The notes under the pieces: model-generated
Told to the model about the DNA's origin: nothing
The model's database searches: none
The model's input: only the letters and a program-made list of their open reading frames with translations
Assembly: GCA_009733575.1 (NCBI GenBank)
Contig: ML769656.1
Span: 1 to 64,000 of the forward strand
Direction: 5' to 3'
Origin: Gymnopus androsaceus JB14
Lineage: Eukaryota > Basidiomycota > Agaricomycetes > Agaricales > Omphalotaceae
DNA: 64,000 nucleotides
Position numbers and translations under genes: made by a program
In this document: in pieces, positions 20,008 to 32,269 of the stretch
Position numbering within the stretch: position 1 is the first letter of the stretch
Layout of the letters: every line of letters begins with the position of its first letter

Positions 20008-21258
20008 TTATACCACCATATCATCTGATGTTTTAGTGATTTCGATATGTACACCTCCATGGTCCCAAGCACTACCTTTGGGATTTGACGCACTATTACC
20101 TTCTTGGATTTTCATCAAATCAATCCTCTGAGCAACTTGATGCTCTCCAGCATTGTTTTGTATCTCAATCCTACTGCAAGCCGAAAGTAAAGTGCCAGGA
20201 TCTTCCATCAGCCCAAGCTTTGTGTTCCGATACACATAGCAAGCCATGATGTTGGTGAGAACAACATTGGGGATTACCAACATGTCACGATAGTCGGGGC
20301 TGATCCCAACTTGATAATATACGATTGTTGTGAGTAAGTTCCCCACCACAGTCACCCTAATAAAAGTAAGTACGATAAGTTATGAGTCCCTATACCGTGC
20401 ATTGAGCTCACATGTAGTAAACTTGACCGTTATGCAAGATTGATTTTGATAATGCGGGCAAATAAGACCCAGACACAAAAGCGCGGATTGTATTGATCAT
20501 GCCATGCTGCTCGGCATGAGAAAGACAAAGTAGCTGGTAAGAGATGGCCAGAAACACAAGTGTATCATGGACGTTTGGAACAATGACTGCAGCACCACCG
20601 AAAGGCTTGTTCTGCGTCTCTATACAATATTTTGTTGGCCCAATATTAGTGGCACGTCCAGCAAATGGAATGACCATACACGATGCAAAGACGCAAATCC
20701 ATAGTGCGAAGAACACCCATACGATATACTTTCGCGCAAAGAATACCGCACGAACGCGGAAGAAAAAGAGAAGAGCAGATCCTGAAACTCCAACAGGATA
20801 GAAGATGGAAAAAATGAATCCCGTTTTGTTGCAGTTGCCAATCGGAGATGCTTTAGTTGTACATCAGTAAACAAGTAGCCAGAACTGACGGCGTTGGTCC
20901 TTACTTGAAAACATGGTATAGCCAATTACAAAAACCATGGTGCCGATTCTGCAATGGAATCCAATGAGATTCAAAGATAGTCGGACAAGTGCAAATGAAG
21001 TACCTTGAAATAAAATAAACCAAGGTAGGCAATCCAATCTTGGTCTTGAACAAAAGTTTATAATCAGCATGCAGATTCCAAATTGCATCCCAAATAAATA
21101 TCTGTTTATAGTAAAGAGTTGGCAGGCATGAAGAGCTCCAATTAGTGAGTATTACTTGCAGCTGATGTCCCGCAAAAGATATAGCTTGTAACCTGAAGTT
21201 TGCGAGCAATGTCTGGTGGGAGAAGTGCCAAGGCAATTGGCTCTACAGTGCTATTCAT
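20008..21258 (-). CDS. DUF6533-type multi-pass membrane protein
   Basis: Function unknown; the family is expanded in Agaricomycetes. Five exons can be read: 21258-21160, 21101-21004, 20948-20905, 20850-20412 and 20356-20008, all in phase. The first intron appears to be GC-AG (GCAAGT). The N-terminus shows the DUF6533 signature IFIWDAIWNLHADYKLLFK, then hydrophobic helices, a conserved PIGNCNKTG loop, FFFRVRAVFFARKYI, IGPTKYCIETQNKP and the C-terminal PNVVLTNIMACYVYRNTKLG landmark. About seven helices are expected, with a hydrophilic tail of about 70 residues. The start was chosen at 21258 because it gives the usual short pre-helix segment. No obvious defect; expression is unknown given its place beside the transposon nest. 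Confidence 0.88.
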
Positions 21259-23003
21259 GATTTGATAAATGGTGTCGGACAGTTGTAGGAAGGAGATTCA
21301 GGACCAAAGACCAGGAAATCCATGCTTTTATTGTTGTTGTTCTAGATCATGAACATGATAGATGAGGAGCTGCAATGATGTATCATTGCATATCATTACT
21401 TGTGCTTGTCAAAGTAAGGTTCTAGGTCATATAGACTCATACTGAATCGCCTCCTGTTGTACACTTCCAGTATCCTTGCTCCAGAGATGCTCCAGAGATG
21501 CTCCAAATGTATTGTTTTCTCCAGCGAAAAGATAGGCTTGCTGATTGTAATGCCCCCTATTACTCATTCACATGTCGTTATGTCACCCAAGTTACTTGTA
21601 TATCCTTAGCTTAACCTTTACCCACTGAATAGCTTGACTTATACAGTCTAGTTGTGTTCATTTGGGTGATTCTAAGCTCTGACCTTTCTGAACACCTCGC
21701 AATACTTGTCGCGTTCAGTGTTTGCTACTTGTGCTAAACACAGGTGACATCAAAGTTTAACTTTGTTCAATTGAAATTAAAAACCTTAATTTTCAAAAGA
21801 TCTGATGCTATGGCTACATCAAACTATGCGTTTGGGAATCTATCCACAACCACTACAACGTTTGAAACATCATCAACAACTTGAACATGCATACTCCCGA
21901 GTATACTACATGGTAGGCTGACACTAATTTAGTGTCAAATTGGAATGATCCATCAGAACTGTTTAGTTCGGATCTCGCCTTATCTGTTGGATTTTTCCAA
22001 CAGCTGGGCAATGTCACTCATGTCTGTGCGGAAGCACAAGAAATGAGCATCAACTTAACCCGTGAGCACTGAGTTTTCAAAACTCATGGCTACATTGGTA
22101 AATTCCATGATTCTTTGGGCTCGGATGTAGGCTCTACATCCCATTTGGAATCAACATCCCCATAGGTAATGAGACCCCAAATCATTACAGTGGAACCGAG
22201 CAATCAACAGTATTTCAGGTCAGCTGAAGCATATTACTTTGCGTCCTGTCTGAAAAATGTCATTTCGTCCCTTTGCGGACAGTTCAAGCTTCAATTGGGA
22301 AATATTTATTTTCTATATTCCTCTGAAATAGTATATTTCTGGTATACACTGAATTTATTTATTTCCCACAATGCTTCAGTCAGACTGAAGCATAATCATT
22401 GGCAGTGTGAGTGTTTACAATTGACAATGATTTTGTGAACATGATTTTGCTCTGGAAAACCAGGGAAAAAATTCAAAGGGAATAATATATTAGGTATTGA
22501 ATAGAGCCCTGATACTGATATTACTAGATGACATCCACAGCAATCCATGTTGAAATTAGATACATTTGTGATCACAATCACTTGTATTAGGCTGTATTCG
22601 GATGAGAATCACACCACGAAACGTAAATATCGCGAAAAACTTTGCCGCGGAAAGGTCGGTCGTCCGCGCGGGAATAGGAGCTGGCGATTCATTCGAGGGA
22701 CCAGAGCCTTCAACTTTCGACTTTTCAAACCTCTCCTGGTCTTCTCTCCCAGAAAACGCAACTTTTCGGCTGTGCGGCACGAAAGATGGACTGTCAACAT
22801 TCAAATCAGCTCGAGAGTGTATTGAGTGTTAAATCCTGCGCCTCCATCTTGAGGATACGAGACTGCGTCACAGAGGAGGAGACAATAACGAATAAACTTT
22901 CGGAAAGAGCAATGAGCAATGTTGGCTGCCAGTCGTCTCTACCTCCTCCTTCTCCAACACTGCCTAAACAAGATCCAAGGGACAGATAAACGCCTAGTGG
23001 ACC
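21259..23003. other. Intergenic stretch
   Basis: No supported gene. Near 21,475-21,545 there is a relative of the 9,880-9,930 CTCCAGAGATG repeat. Base composition becomes more balanced after about 22,600. Confidence 0.5.
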
Positions 23004-23292
23004 ATGGCTGGTCCTTCAAAACCTCCCGGTGCAGCCGTCACAGAGAAAGACTCGGATAATAGTGTTGTGAGCAGTGTCCGAGAAAGAGGTGGATCTGTGA
23101 GAGCAAGCCGAATTGAGGGTTTAAAGTACGTAGCGATGACGGCGCTCTGGAACAAGGATGAAAAAGTCGGCCGCGGAAGCATCTACTATCTTGGTCTGTT
23201 ACGCTGTTCTCGTCCCTAGAGACTTTGTTTCGGAGTTGGTGAAGGAGCTAGTTGCGATAGCGGCACCCGAGAAAGAGGTAGTTTAGAATAGG
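23004..23292 (+). CDS. Hypothetical small protein (weak)
   Basis: A plus-strand frame begins MAGPSKPPGAAVTEKDS and runs through RIEGLKYVAMTALWNKDEKVG. A second frame just after it, DFVSELVKELVAIAAPEKE, ends at a TAG near 23,294. The two could join by a very short intron, with the exon starting after CCCTAG near 23,219. The sequence looks protein-like but I do not recognise a family; it may be a relic. Confidence 0.3.
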
Positions 23293-24190
23293 ATTCAAGC
23301 AATTAGTAAATACGTTTTCAGAAAATGAATGAGTGACGAGTAACGACCCACAGCAAGGGTCATCCGTTTACAGGAGCCCAAACATATACTCTATCCATGG
23401 CAGGCCGAAAGAGGGCCATCGTGGTAGCATAGATAGACCGCAGCGTGATAGTATAGAGAACAGGCTGACAAGAAGCCAGTGGGTGGTCTCAAGGGGATTC
23501 CCGGGAGACTGTCTAGATGAAACAATTGAATTTGCAACCAATTCGACGGAATTAGGAATCGCAATTATTCTGATTCGGCCAGCCGATAGCTCAACCAAAC
23601 GACTCTGCGACATACCTCTTCTTCTTCACAAGCTCTCTTACTTTACACTCTAGACGTAGATGCGCCTGGAAATTTGCACAATGAAACCCCCGTTACAAGA
23701 GATCTAGCATGCATCAGATTCTCGAGACGAGTGGAATGGCATTAAAACGCAATGACATCTATTACCTTGCTGAAATCGAATAACGTAGAACCCTTTCAGA
23801 CGAATTATAATAATAACTGCCGCAGTTCAGCTTAAATCTAAGCTCTAGCTCGACCACTAGTTCAGCTCGAGGTTGGGGTCAAGAATAAAGATGGTGGCGA
23901 TTGAAAGTCAAGGATGCGGTCCGGATTCAGGATCTCTCTTCTTGCTTGCTCTTGCACACTTCGTTGGCTCCTGGTACGCCGCTCGGAATGGGATGACGCG
24001 ATATGGGTTGAAAGGGTATGTATATGAATTTGGATATGGATTTATAGACTACAATGGCCAACGAGTAAGTCCCTCATATATCGTATTCTTCGATAATTGC
24101 GTTTAAACTAATTGATCGTTTTTCATAGTCTTCCGCGCGAGCACGAGCTGTACGAGGCTAACTCAGACTCAGAGTCATTGAAAGCGATTG
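23293..24190. other. Intergenic stretch
   Basis: Nothing recognised; open frames here have no family motifs. Confidence 0.4.
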
Positions 24191-25510
24191 GGATGAATGC
24201 AGACACGGAGAGGAAATCCCAATGTTGGTCATCGGTCTCAGTATCGTCGGAGATGCCCTACGCTTACGCCTACTGCTCTGGCACCTGCTTCGTCGACATC
24301 CCGTCATAGATCTACAGCTACCTCCAATTCCCAAGCCTACTCCTCCATCAACCTCCCCACCACAGCAACGGCGAAAGACGAGACCGATAGCCAAAAGTGT
24401 TTCGTTTGCTCAGGCTCGTTCCGAATTCGAGCGCGACACTGCTTAGCACTAGCAATCCCAGCGCCGGTCCCAATTTCAATCCTGATCTTAATCCTAGTCC
24501 CGGTGCTAGCCCTGGTACTACTCCCACCCCAAGCAAAGGATCGAGACATCCCCGAGCCAGCACCAGTCCCTAACTCCCTAGTCTCTCCGGGCTTGGCTGG
24601 CTTTGGTCTCAGCGACCACCAGTCCTGTTAACGATACCAGGTTCGACAGGAATTTTCCGAGTAAGGTGTTGTTGTTTTTGTATTCGGGAAATTTGTGAGT
24701 TTGCGCTACGTGTTTCGTGTTTCTTATTGTTTTAGGGTTCTATTTGTACTTACACCCTCGCTTTCCCTTGCTTCCAGAGCCCATGCCTCAAATATCTACA
24801 TGCTCCGAGCACTAGGCATCACCCACGTCGTCGCTGTTGGCGAATGTGCACTGGTTCCTCCGGATCATTTGAGTGCGCGCGGGCACCACGGTGCTTATTC
24901 TCATTTCGTCGCTTCGACCACCAACGACCCCCACTCTCGGTCACCAAGGACAGTACTCCCCTCTTACCTTTACGGCCACCAATCCCACCAATACGCGGGA
25001 CCCTACGGCCACGCTCACAAATGCGCCGAGCGAATCAAATTCCTCGACATCCAAGGTATCTGTGATGATGAGATCGACACGCTGAAGCCTCAAATTGGAG
25101 CCTATATGTCAGTAGATCGACGAAGAGCAGAAGGAGGGCAGGTCTGTGGAGCTGGGGTTAGTAGGAGTGCTGCTGTTGTGAGTACAGGGTTTTCCATTCT
25201 AATGCGCTACTTATACTCATGCACACGCTCACAGATCGCCTACGTAATGAAACACCTCTCCCTCCCCCTCATCGACACCTACTGGGAACGGGTGAGGGCC
25301 CGCCGAGTAGCTGACCGTGCTACGAGTGCGGAGAGAGAACTTACGATTAAATGTGCTGGGGAGGAGAGGGAGCAGGCGGTTGTGGGGAAAAACGAGGAGG
25401 AGGCTGCTGGGGAGGAGGAGATGCTCAAGCGGGAGCTCTCGAGTGCGCTTAGTTGGCCGTATTTGGCAAAGGATGTGCATAGGTTGAATGAAAGTATTCG
25501 AGGTGAGGTG
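24190..25510 (+). pseudogene. Dual-specificity protein phosphatase, probably inactive
   Basis: The catalytic domain is clear: ASNIYMLRALGITHVVAVGE, KFLDIQGICDDEID with the putative general-acid Asp, then GGQVCGAGVSRSAAV, an intron (about 25,177-25,234, GTGAGT..CACAG) and IAYVMKHLSLPLIDTYWERV. The family has V-L-V-H-C-R-A-G-V-S-R-S at the active site. Here three residues before the Cys, including the His, are missing by an apparent 9-base deletion. C-x5-R itself survives. The usual NVLIQPNMxLLYNLLGWE segment after the VRARR helix is also absent, and the tail (ELSSALSWPYLAKDVHRLNE) resumes in frame. The upstream Ser/Pro/Thr-rich N-terminal region (24,190-24,640) is in broken frames. I read it as a degenerate phosphatase; a catalytically dead but expressed protein is the alternative. 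Confidence 0.72.
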
Positions 25511-26005
25511 AGGTGTGGTGGTGAATTGGATTGGGTTCGACCCGATCCCTTTGTACCGGTTCGTCTTTGTCTTTTTGACCTGTTCTTTTCCCTATCGATG
25601 TATGTAGCATCGCGATACTCATACTTCTTGTTTCCTTTCCCGTTGAGTCCCGTCGTTTCTTCTATGTCTCGTAGTCGTCAAATCAAGTGTACAGTACATG
25701 CATTTCATGATATCTATATACAGTACAATTTCTGTGCTATCAATAATGTTTCCTTTTTTTCCATGTCTCTCGCCTCGTCTCGTTTCATGATATTCGCAAC
25801 GTCATCGTTGTATGTAGTGTAATTGGTCTATACATGGTGTGTAGGTGTTGCATTTTGAATGCGAGTCGTAGTTATCCTTATCCCCCTGTTCGCTGTGTAG
25901 GTATACAGTATGGCAGTAAGTTAAAAGTGAGTGCATACATACCGCCAAAAAGTTTTGCCTAACGCGAAAGAAAAGGAAAATAACAGAATACAGGTATCTA
26001 TGGCA
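25511..26005. other. Intergenic stretch
   Basis: No gene. Minus-strand T-rich runs around 25,968-25,982 follow the tRNA-like gene and could serve as an RNA polymerase III terminator. Confidence 0.45.
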
Positions 26006-26101
26006 TAGCAGCAACTTGTTTCGATCAAGTGACCTCGGGGTGCAAAGAACAAGAAAATCGCTACTCATATGGCCCGCGCGCTACCACTGCGCCATGCTGC
26101 T
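26006..26101 (-). tRNA. Initiator-type tRNA-Met (CAT), possibly defective
   Basis: The acceptor arms AGCAGCA and TGCTGCT pair fully and give the A1-U72 pair typical of eukaryotic initiators. The D arm GCGC-AGTGGTA-GCGC and the T arm ACTTG-ATCGAAA-CAAGT are perfect, and the AUCGAAA loop is another initiator hallmark. The anticodon region reads CGGGCCATA, then about 26 extra bases, then ACCCCG. The extra bases look like an intron after position 37. However, positions 26-33 are two bases short of the expected CGGGG-CC, so the stem cannot form properly. It could be a pseudogene or a sequence error; tRNA origin itself is secure. Confidence 0.75.
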
Positions 26102-26296
26102 ATAGTCGCTCTGCTTAACGCTTCCGACTTTAGTCATGGATAGCACAGTTAAATTTTAATCGCACTTGGGTATAAACAAACGTCTTCTCCTACTGTACAT
26201 AGTTTCTTTCTCTACTCTCTACACTTTTTCGCTAGAACCCCTAACACCCTCCAAATCTGAATCCAAAAAAATAGTCTACGACTCTGCAGGGGGACT

Positions 26297-28310
26297 TTAA
26301 ACAATCATCCCTCCGACCAGAGATTTGTCGCCAGATCCAATCGGAGGCCCTGCAGAGAAGAGCCTAGATGAGCCTTGCTGACTTTCGTTAAATGCAGGCG
26401 GGGGGGCATCGAAGTGCAGCGTTTCAATTTCCCCAACACCGAACTCAGAGGCGCCAAAGGCTCCATTTTGAGGTGCCTTTCCCTTGGTGGTGCTCCCCCA
26501 TCCATATCCTTCCGATACGGGTACATCTTCAAACGACCTTTTCTGGTCATAATTATTCATTTCCAGGTCGTCCCGGTAATCCGACGTGGTGCCGCCCTCC
26601 TTCGAGTCATCCGATACGACTACCCTTTGGACTGTAACATGGACTCCGGATCCGGATCCGAATTTGTTGATGCTTTCGACGCTTGGGTGCTTTTTAATAC
26701 AGTGCGTTGTAGTGTTGGGGAGGATGCTGGTTAATTGGTTGTATATCACTACCATCGCTGAGAAAAAACCCTGAATGAAGGTTTGAATTTTGAATTAATT
26801 AGGGCTTAGTGAAGAGACCTACCGTGATTTGAGTCATTGAATCGAACACAATATACTGTCCAAGTGGAAGTGTGCGAGTTAGGACCACGACCTTAAGGTA
26901 ATGTCAAAGCAATTCGTACGTACATTTGCATTCATTTTGAGTGAGTAAAGAATGAGTAAAGTGATCAGCGAGAGAGGAATCACTATCCCGAATTGAAGCC
27001 TAGGGTACAATTGGTTTGGTGTTAGTATATTGTGTGCCTTTAATCTGGACTAAGCATTAGAGGCGTACACCGATGATACGCAAGCCCTGCGGCAGACGCT
27101 CTGATTCTGCCTGCTATTCCATGCAAGAAACACCACTGTCGAGAGCAGAATAAAAACAATTAAGCGACCAAATCCCAATAAACAATAGCAGGAAATACCA
27201 CCGACCTATGATCAAAGTAACCAAAGCATTCGTTACCAAAGAAAGCACAAGTAGCGATGTTCGCAAGCTTAGAACAGCCGGCATAAACGCATCCTCTCCT
27301 GGCATTCGCTGACTGACGTTGTAGACGGATTTGTATCCGCAGACTAAGTATGAAAGGGTTAGTACATAGTCGAATATTCAATGCAGTGCAGATAAGTGGA
27401 CTGGCAGGCCGACTTACCAACAGACGCCAACAGTGAACAGATAGGGAACGCGATTATCAACGTTGAAAGGTCTTCACACCAGGAAGGAAGGAAGAACGTT
27501 TTATTGCGTAATACCATATTGCATGTCGTATTATCCGTATTGCTTCGGGGGTTTATCGACCTGCTGTTGTATCAGCTTGTTCGAAATCACAATGTACGAG
27601 CGGTACAACTGCATGAAATAAATAAATTAGTAGTGCCTAATAAGGCTACAGAACGTCACATACGGCGAATGAATCCGAGATGAGACTTTAGGGTAAGAAA
27701 AAAGAGATTCAGTGTGAGTGAAGAGAACTCATTAATCTCCTAGCAGACTCACATATTGGTCACATACGCCGCTTGCTTAGCGACATTGCTGGATACCCAC
27801 AGCTGCTTCAAGTAAGTAGAAGCCCCATTCGGCGCCCCTTGGTATGAGACAAAGGCAATGACACCACGAGCAAGATTGATTGAGACGTGTGTAGTAGATA
27901 ACGCGAACAAGGCTGTCAGCACTAAGAAGGTGAGCACCGGATTAAATTTCTTTCCGACGGTTTCGGATTTACTGATCCGAAATAGCCAGAGGGAGAATAG
28001 GAAGGCGGTGGCATGGCATCCTATAAATTTTTTTAAAACGGGGATTGCTCAGAGCATGCTACGGAGGCGAAGAGAAGGAGAATCTTACCGTAAAGAACGG
28101 ATTCTAGCTGGAAAGATGCGTGAGATCGACGATAGAGACAAGGATGTATGATAGCTACCCAAAGCCCGAGGAAGGCAGCCTGTAAAATGATAAGAGTGGA
28201 TTTATTGAGCAAGAAGACATACTGACCTTGTCGAGGGATACGTCAAGTGTCTTCGACATGTCACCAAAGCACGAAGCGCAGGCGAAGATGAGTATGATAT
28301 AAGAGTCCAT
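26297..28310 (-). CDS. Seven-helix basidiomycete membrane protein of unknown function
   Basis: A multi-exon gene with start 28310 (MDSYIILIFACASCFGDMSK) and stop at 26297. Readable pieces in order are LDVSLDK|AAFLGLWVAII, FLFSLWLFRISK..FLVLTALFALSTTHVSINLA with the GAPNGASTYLKQLW loop and KQAAYVTN, a DSFA..LYRSYIV block, SLLASV..CGYKSVYNVSQRMPGEDAF, LSLVTNALVTLII, LQFGIVIPLSLITLLILYSL, YIVFDSMTQIT and GFFSAMVVIYNQL. Each junction has short GT-AG introns. The hydrophobic segments and spacing match the receptor-like seven-helix family common in Agaricomycetes. The C-terminal ~120 residues are polar and probably cytosolic. The intron structure around 27,430-27,600 is uncertain. Confidence 0.75.
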
Positions 28311-28845
28311 GGCATGATATAGCCTATCGAACTCATGAACCTATCTCCACGACACAGCTCAACTCATTACTACAAGACAGCAGTAAAAACCGCTACGATA
28401 CAGCGGAAGATTGTGGTTCAAGTTCAATGGTACGAGAAAGGGCAAGTTCCTGAAGAATCGGAACCACTTACTCCCTGTTCGCATTGATACAGCCACCCCA
28501 AGATACACGGACAGCTTGATGGGAGAATACAGCCCAGGCTGTTTGATGCCTTCCGATGAGATGGCATTCTTATCAGCTGTTATACGGCTGTTGAGTGTAT
28601 CGTCACGGGATCAATAAAAGATTAATTAGCATTACTATCAGAGAAGACAGCGCACCAAATTGGATGATCTGAGTCGTGACAATGGTAGAGAAGGGAGGAT
28701 TAGGAGCACCTCCGAGTCGTGACAGAAATACCCACGAATCCAAGCTTTGTATATCGATGCTTTAGATATTCCGAACTCTGAAGTGTTCATCTTCATGCAT
28801 GTATCAAATAATATTTCGTCCGAACGTAGCTAGATTATTACAAAG
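28311..28845. other. Intergenic stretch between two minus-strand genes
   Basis: Promoter side of the membrane-protein gene and 3' side of the P450; nothing else recognised. Confidence 0.5.
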
Positions 28846-31011
28846 CTAACAACGGATTAAGGCAGATAACTTTTCTTCGTCCATGCTGGGCACTATTCTG
28901 CACTTGAACGGATGGATATGACTGAATCAAGGCATTGTAAAATAAATCCAGAAGTATTGAATTATTCAACGCACCTTACAACACCATGTATGCTCCTCAG
29001 TGATAAGAGTTCTTCGCCTTCTAACGGAGTGATCTTGAATGCGGCTAGACTCATTGCCAGCGTGATAAATACGGAGGCATCCCCAAGCAGACGGCCTAGA
29101 AGGTTATATGAGTTCAAGTATATAAAGCAAAAGCAGGTTGTTTCTTACCCGGACAGAGTCTAGAAGTGTCGAAGAGAAAAAAATATCTCAGGCGGAGTAC
29201 GAACAGGAAGAACTTGAACGAACCTTCTTCCGAAACCGAAAACCATGTCCTTTGGATCTTGCTCGGGGGAATCTCCGAGAAACCTGTCTGGATTGAATTC
29301 CATTGGGTTTTTATAAACTTTTGGATCGTGTGTCATGTTCCTATCAGTAAGCCTTGAGACTGAAGATTACGATGAATAAAGGTATAGGCTCTGCTCACCA
29401 AATGTTAGCAAAAATGATAGCGCCCTTGGGAATAAACATTCCATCGTGTATATCTTCGCGCGCGGTGCAGTGAGGAAGGCCTAAAGTATATGTGGCGTCA
29501 ACCAGTGACAATTCCATCAGTTATCGTGAAAGCTTAGTACCATTGGGAACTACAGCGTGATATCTCATGACTTCTTTGCATATCGCCTCTAAATAAGGTA
29601 ACCGGTCTCTGTCTTCGAACGAGGGGAGCCGGTCCTGTCCAATAACCGAGTTCAGCTCTGCCTGAGCTCTTTTCTGAACTTCAGGGAACATGGCCATCAT
29701 GAGAAAGAACACATAAACAGTGACTGCAGTCTATAAACAATTTAGAATTAGTGATATACGACGTTGAGCAAGGTCTTAGACAAACGGTTTCAGATCCACC
29801 TAAATATGGAGAAGGGAATTAATGAACGCGAACACAAAGTTAAAGCAAAGCGTAAGCCGGCATACCACCGAACATCGAACTGGAGGAAAATTTGAGATCG
29901 AGTTCTTCCTGCGGCGAAATCTTCTGCTTCAACCATTTTGCGGTAAAAGAATCTTCCGCTATCCCTTCTGACTGATTCGCGAATAAATGTTTGATCTTAG
30001 ATCGATGAATTTCCAGCTTACCAGCTGTTTTTTCACGAAGTTGAATGGGTCGTCCACCATTCCCCAATAATCCTTTGCCCATTCTCGTCCAATGCGCTTC
30101 CATTCAGTGCCGGGGCACCAATCCGGAACTTTGAGAAGGATAGGCAATTGGTTGACAAGGAATGATCCCGGAGTAGTCGCACGATTATAATGATCCATTG
30201 CAGCGTTGGCAACTTTTACCAAAGGATCGTTGAATTCCTCAACTTCGTAGCCATAAGCAACTCGAAGAATTATAGCGCCAGAGTGTCTGAGGTGGCCATC
30301 AATGCTCCTACATTTTGAGCAGGCTTCATGTGGACGTACTGGAAGCAGTGCTCTAAAAGGTCATCCGGATTATTCAATACGCTTCTGAGGAATTGTCTGC
30401 CTAGATGCTCTTCCTGAGGGAAGAATTCTCGGACCCCGGAATTCCTCCCTAACTCTTGGTGGAAGAGACGGCGATAGGATTTGAAACGATCGTTGTATGG
30501 AAGGAACCCCATAGTATCCTTAAAGCATAATAGGTATTGCAATTTGAACGGAAACGTTAAATCTAGTAACACAATTACCTTCATTTCAACGACTTCCATC
30601 GCCATCGGGACGTAAGGCCTATCAGAGTAGATGTTGCTTTTCTTCTCGAGCATTTCCTGACAACGCTTGTAGGAGTTGATAACAACAACGGTTGTACCTA
30701 GAGAAGAGATAAGAGCAATCTGAGATATATTGACCGTACCAGCGTACCGAAAACCTGTACGGATAAAAGATCACCTTGAAGGTAAAGCTTAACATTGAAC
30801 GGTCAAGGATCACAAGGTAACACAGTACAAGCTTACCCCATTTTTCGCCCCACTTGGCAAACACCTCCCATTCGTGAGTCGTTGGGAGGTCCAGTAGGTT
30901 CCCAATTAATGGCCAACCTTTTGGCCCTGGAGGCATAGAAGGCTGTCTTCGCCGCGTAAGCAGACGTCCAACGAGCAAAATGCATACAGCGGTAAGAGCT
31001 TCTGTCAGCAT
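28846..31011 (-). CDS. Cytochrome P450 monooxygenase
   Basis: A heme-thiolate oxygenase, probably anchored in the endoplasmic reticulum. The start at 31011 gives an N-terminal helix ([17 protein letters not shown]), a basic stop and the [12 protein letters not shown] hinge. Later landmarks are SMFGG in the I-helix region, [17 protein letters not shown], the K-helix ExxR in [25 protein letters not shown], and the heme loop FGFGRRLCPGRLLGD, assembled across two introns near 29,210 and 29,140. The last exon ends [21 protein letters not shown] at the TAG at 28846-28848. About ten exons with ordinary introns and no stop in the conserved parts. The motif set resembles basidiomycete P450s annotated as O-methylsterigmatocystin-oxidoreductase-like; the substrate cannot be told, and no other biosynthetic core gene lies beside it. 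Confidence 0.93.
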
Positions 31012-31581
31012 AGTCAGCGGGGGAGGGAGGAAAGATGAAATATGTACCGTCCATACTTATAAAGGATAGGATAGAATATACGCCCTTGAGATGCTCCAGT
31101 GACGAGCGCGACGTAAGCCGTGAGTCGATAGAAAAAGCAAATCAGAGTTCTGACTTACGCCTTGCCGATAAAGCTCTAAGTCAGTTTCTCGTTGACATTA
31201 TTCGCTAAGGCTAACAATCGGTCTTCAGAGCGCCCTGCATGCGAGACACTATACCGTTACGCATCACGGCGATCTCCCTAGGATCTTGGATATGCCAAAG
31301 GCAGGCTCGATAACTTACGAGCGAATTCATCGAAGAGATGGTATGGTGCACGTGAGGCTGCAAATGCTGTGGGAGAATTTCAAGCGCTAGTAATAGCTTA
31401 CTATTATACACTTTCTTCCCCGACTACATATAATGCTGCAGAAGAGCTTCTTCAACAGTCTTAGCAACTCACTCTTAATCCAAAATCTATCGAGTGGATT
31501 GGCCAGGTTTCGCCGGAGATATGCGAATTTACCTCACTCTGTCGCTAAGTTTGCGCCAAGTATTAAGTAATCGCGACGGAT
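31012..31581. other. Intergenic stretch, P450 promoter side
   Basis: No gene recognised. Confidence 0.5.
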
Positions 31582-32269
31582 ATGCACGCATCATTTCTGT
31601 TTGCCTATGTGAAGATCGGCTGGAGACGTAGAGGGGCCCAGAGATCGGGTGTATATTATCTCCGGACCAAAGTCGACGACAGTCTCGAATCCCTCGCCTC
31701 ATCTATGATACTCTTCAAGTTCTTCAACATTTACCAGGACAACTTCTATACAGGCAACTCCATAAATCGTCATCTACTTACCACTGTATTGCTTATGCAT
31801 ATTGACGTGACTTAGAGGCATCGGACACTATCAAATCAAAATGGGCCATCGAAAAAATTATCCTTGAAATTGGGGTTAATGGATGCCGTGGAGCCGCCTA
31901 CTTACACGAAAAGTTCGGATCTCGGAGAATGGAAGTGATTTCGATATCATTCGAACACTTTGACGACGCCCTAATCAAATCGCTCGGAAGCCAAGTGTGC
32001 AATGGTATTGGAGAGCTTTACTTGGGACTATCGAGACATCGCTTGTCACTTGCCACCAAGGCTCGACTGAGGGGTGAAATCATGTTGCAGAGTTTTATAA
32101 TCTTCGCCGCTTCGAAGCTGACTCAAAAACTAAACACACCTCAAATGTTTGAGAAGAACTTATTGAAACAAATAATATATCTCTTGGAAAATAAACCGGA
32201 TAATGAATCTTGGACTGAAGAACCATCAAAATGGCTGTATACTCATCCAGCTAAATTATTGAAAAAATG
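31582..32269 (+). CDS. Hypothetical protein (weak)
   Basis: Two plus-strand frames, 31582-31815 and an open stretch of about 31,816-32,269, could form one or two exons. The second reads KSKWAIEKIILEIGVNGCRG, then HLEKFGSRR-like sequence, ARLRGEIMLQSFIIFAASKL and ends KWLYTHPAKLLKK followed by TGA. Composition is protein-like and helical, but no family is recognised. It could be a relic; it lies upstream of a Mutator-like MITE. Confidence 0.35.

Noticed and set aside
24197..24631. A 144-residue plus-strand open frame
   Set aside because: Low-complexity Thr/Ser/Pro sequence in the broken N-terminal region of the phosphatase relic; frames shift repeatedly.
25802..26068. Minus-strand open frame of 88 residues
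   Set aside because: Overlaps the tRNA-Met-like gene and shows no protein motif.
28846..31011. P450 as part of a secondary-metabolite cluster
   Set aside because: No polyketide synthase, NRPS, terpene synthase or dedicated tailoring set lies beside it; the reductase-like and dioxygenase genes are 15-20 kb away with unrelated genes between.
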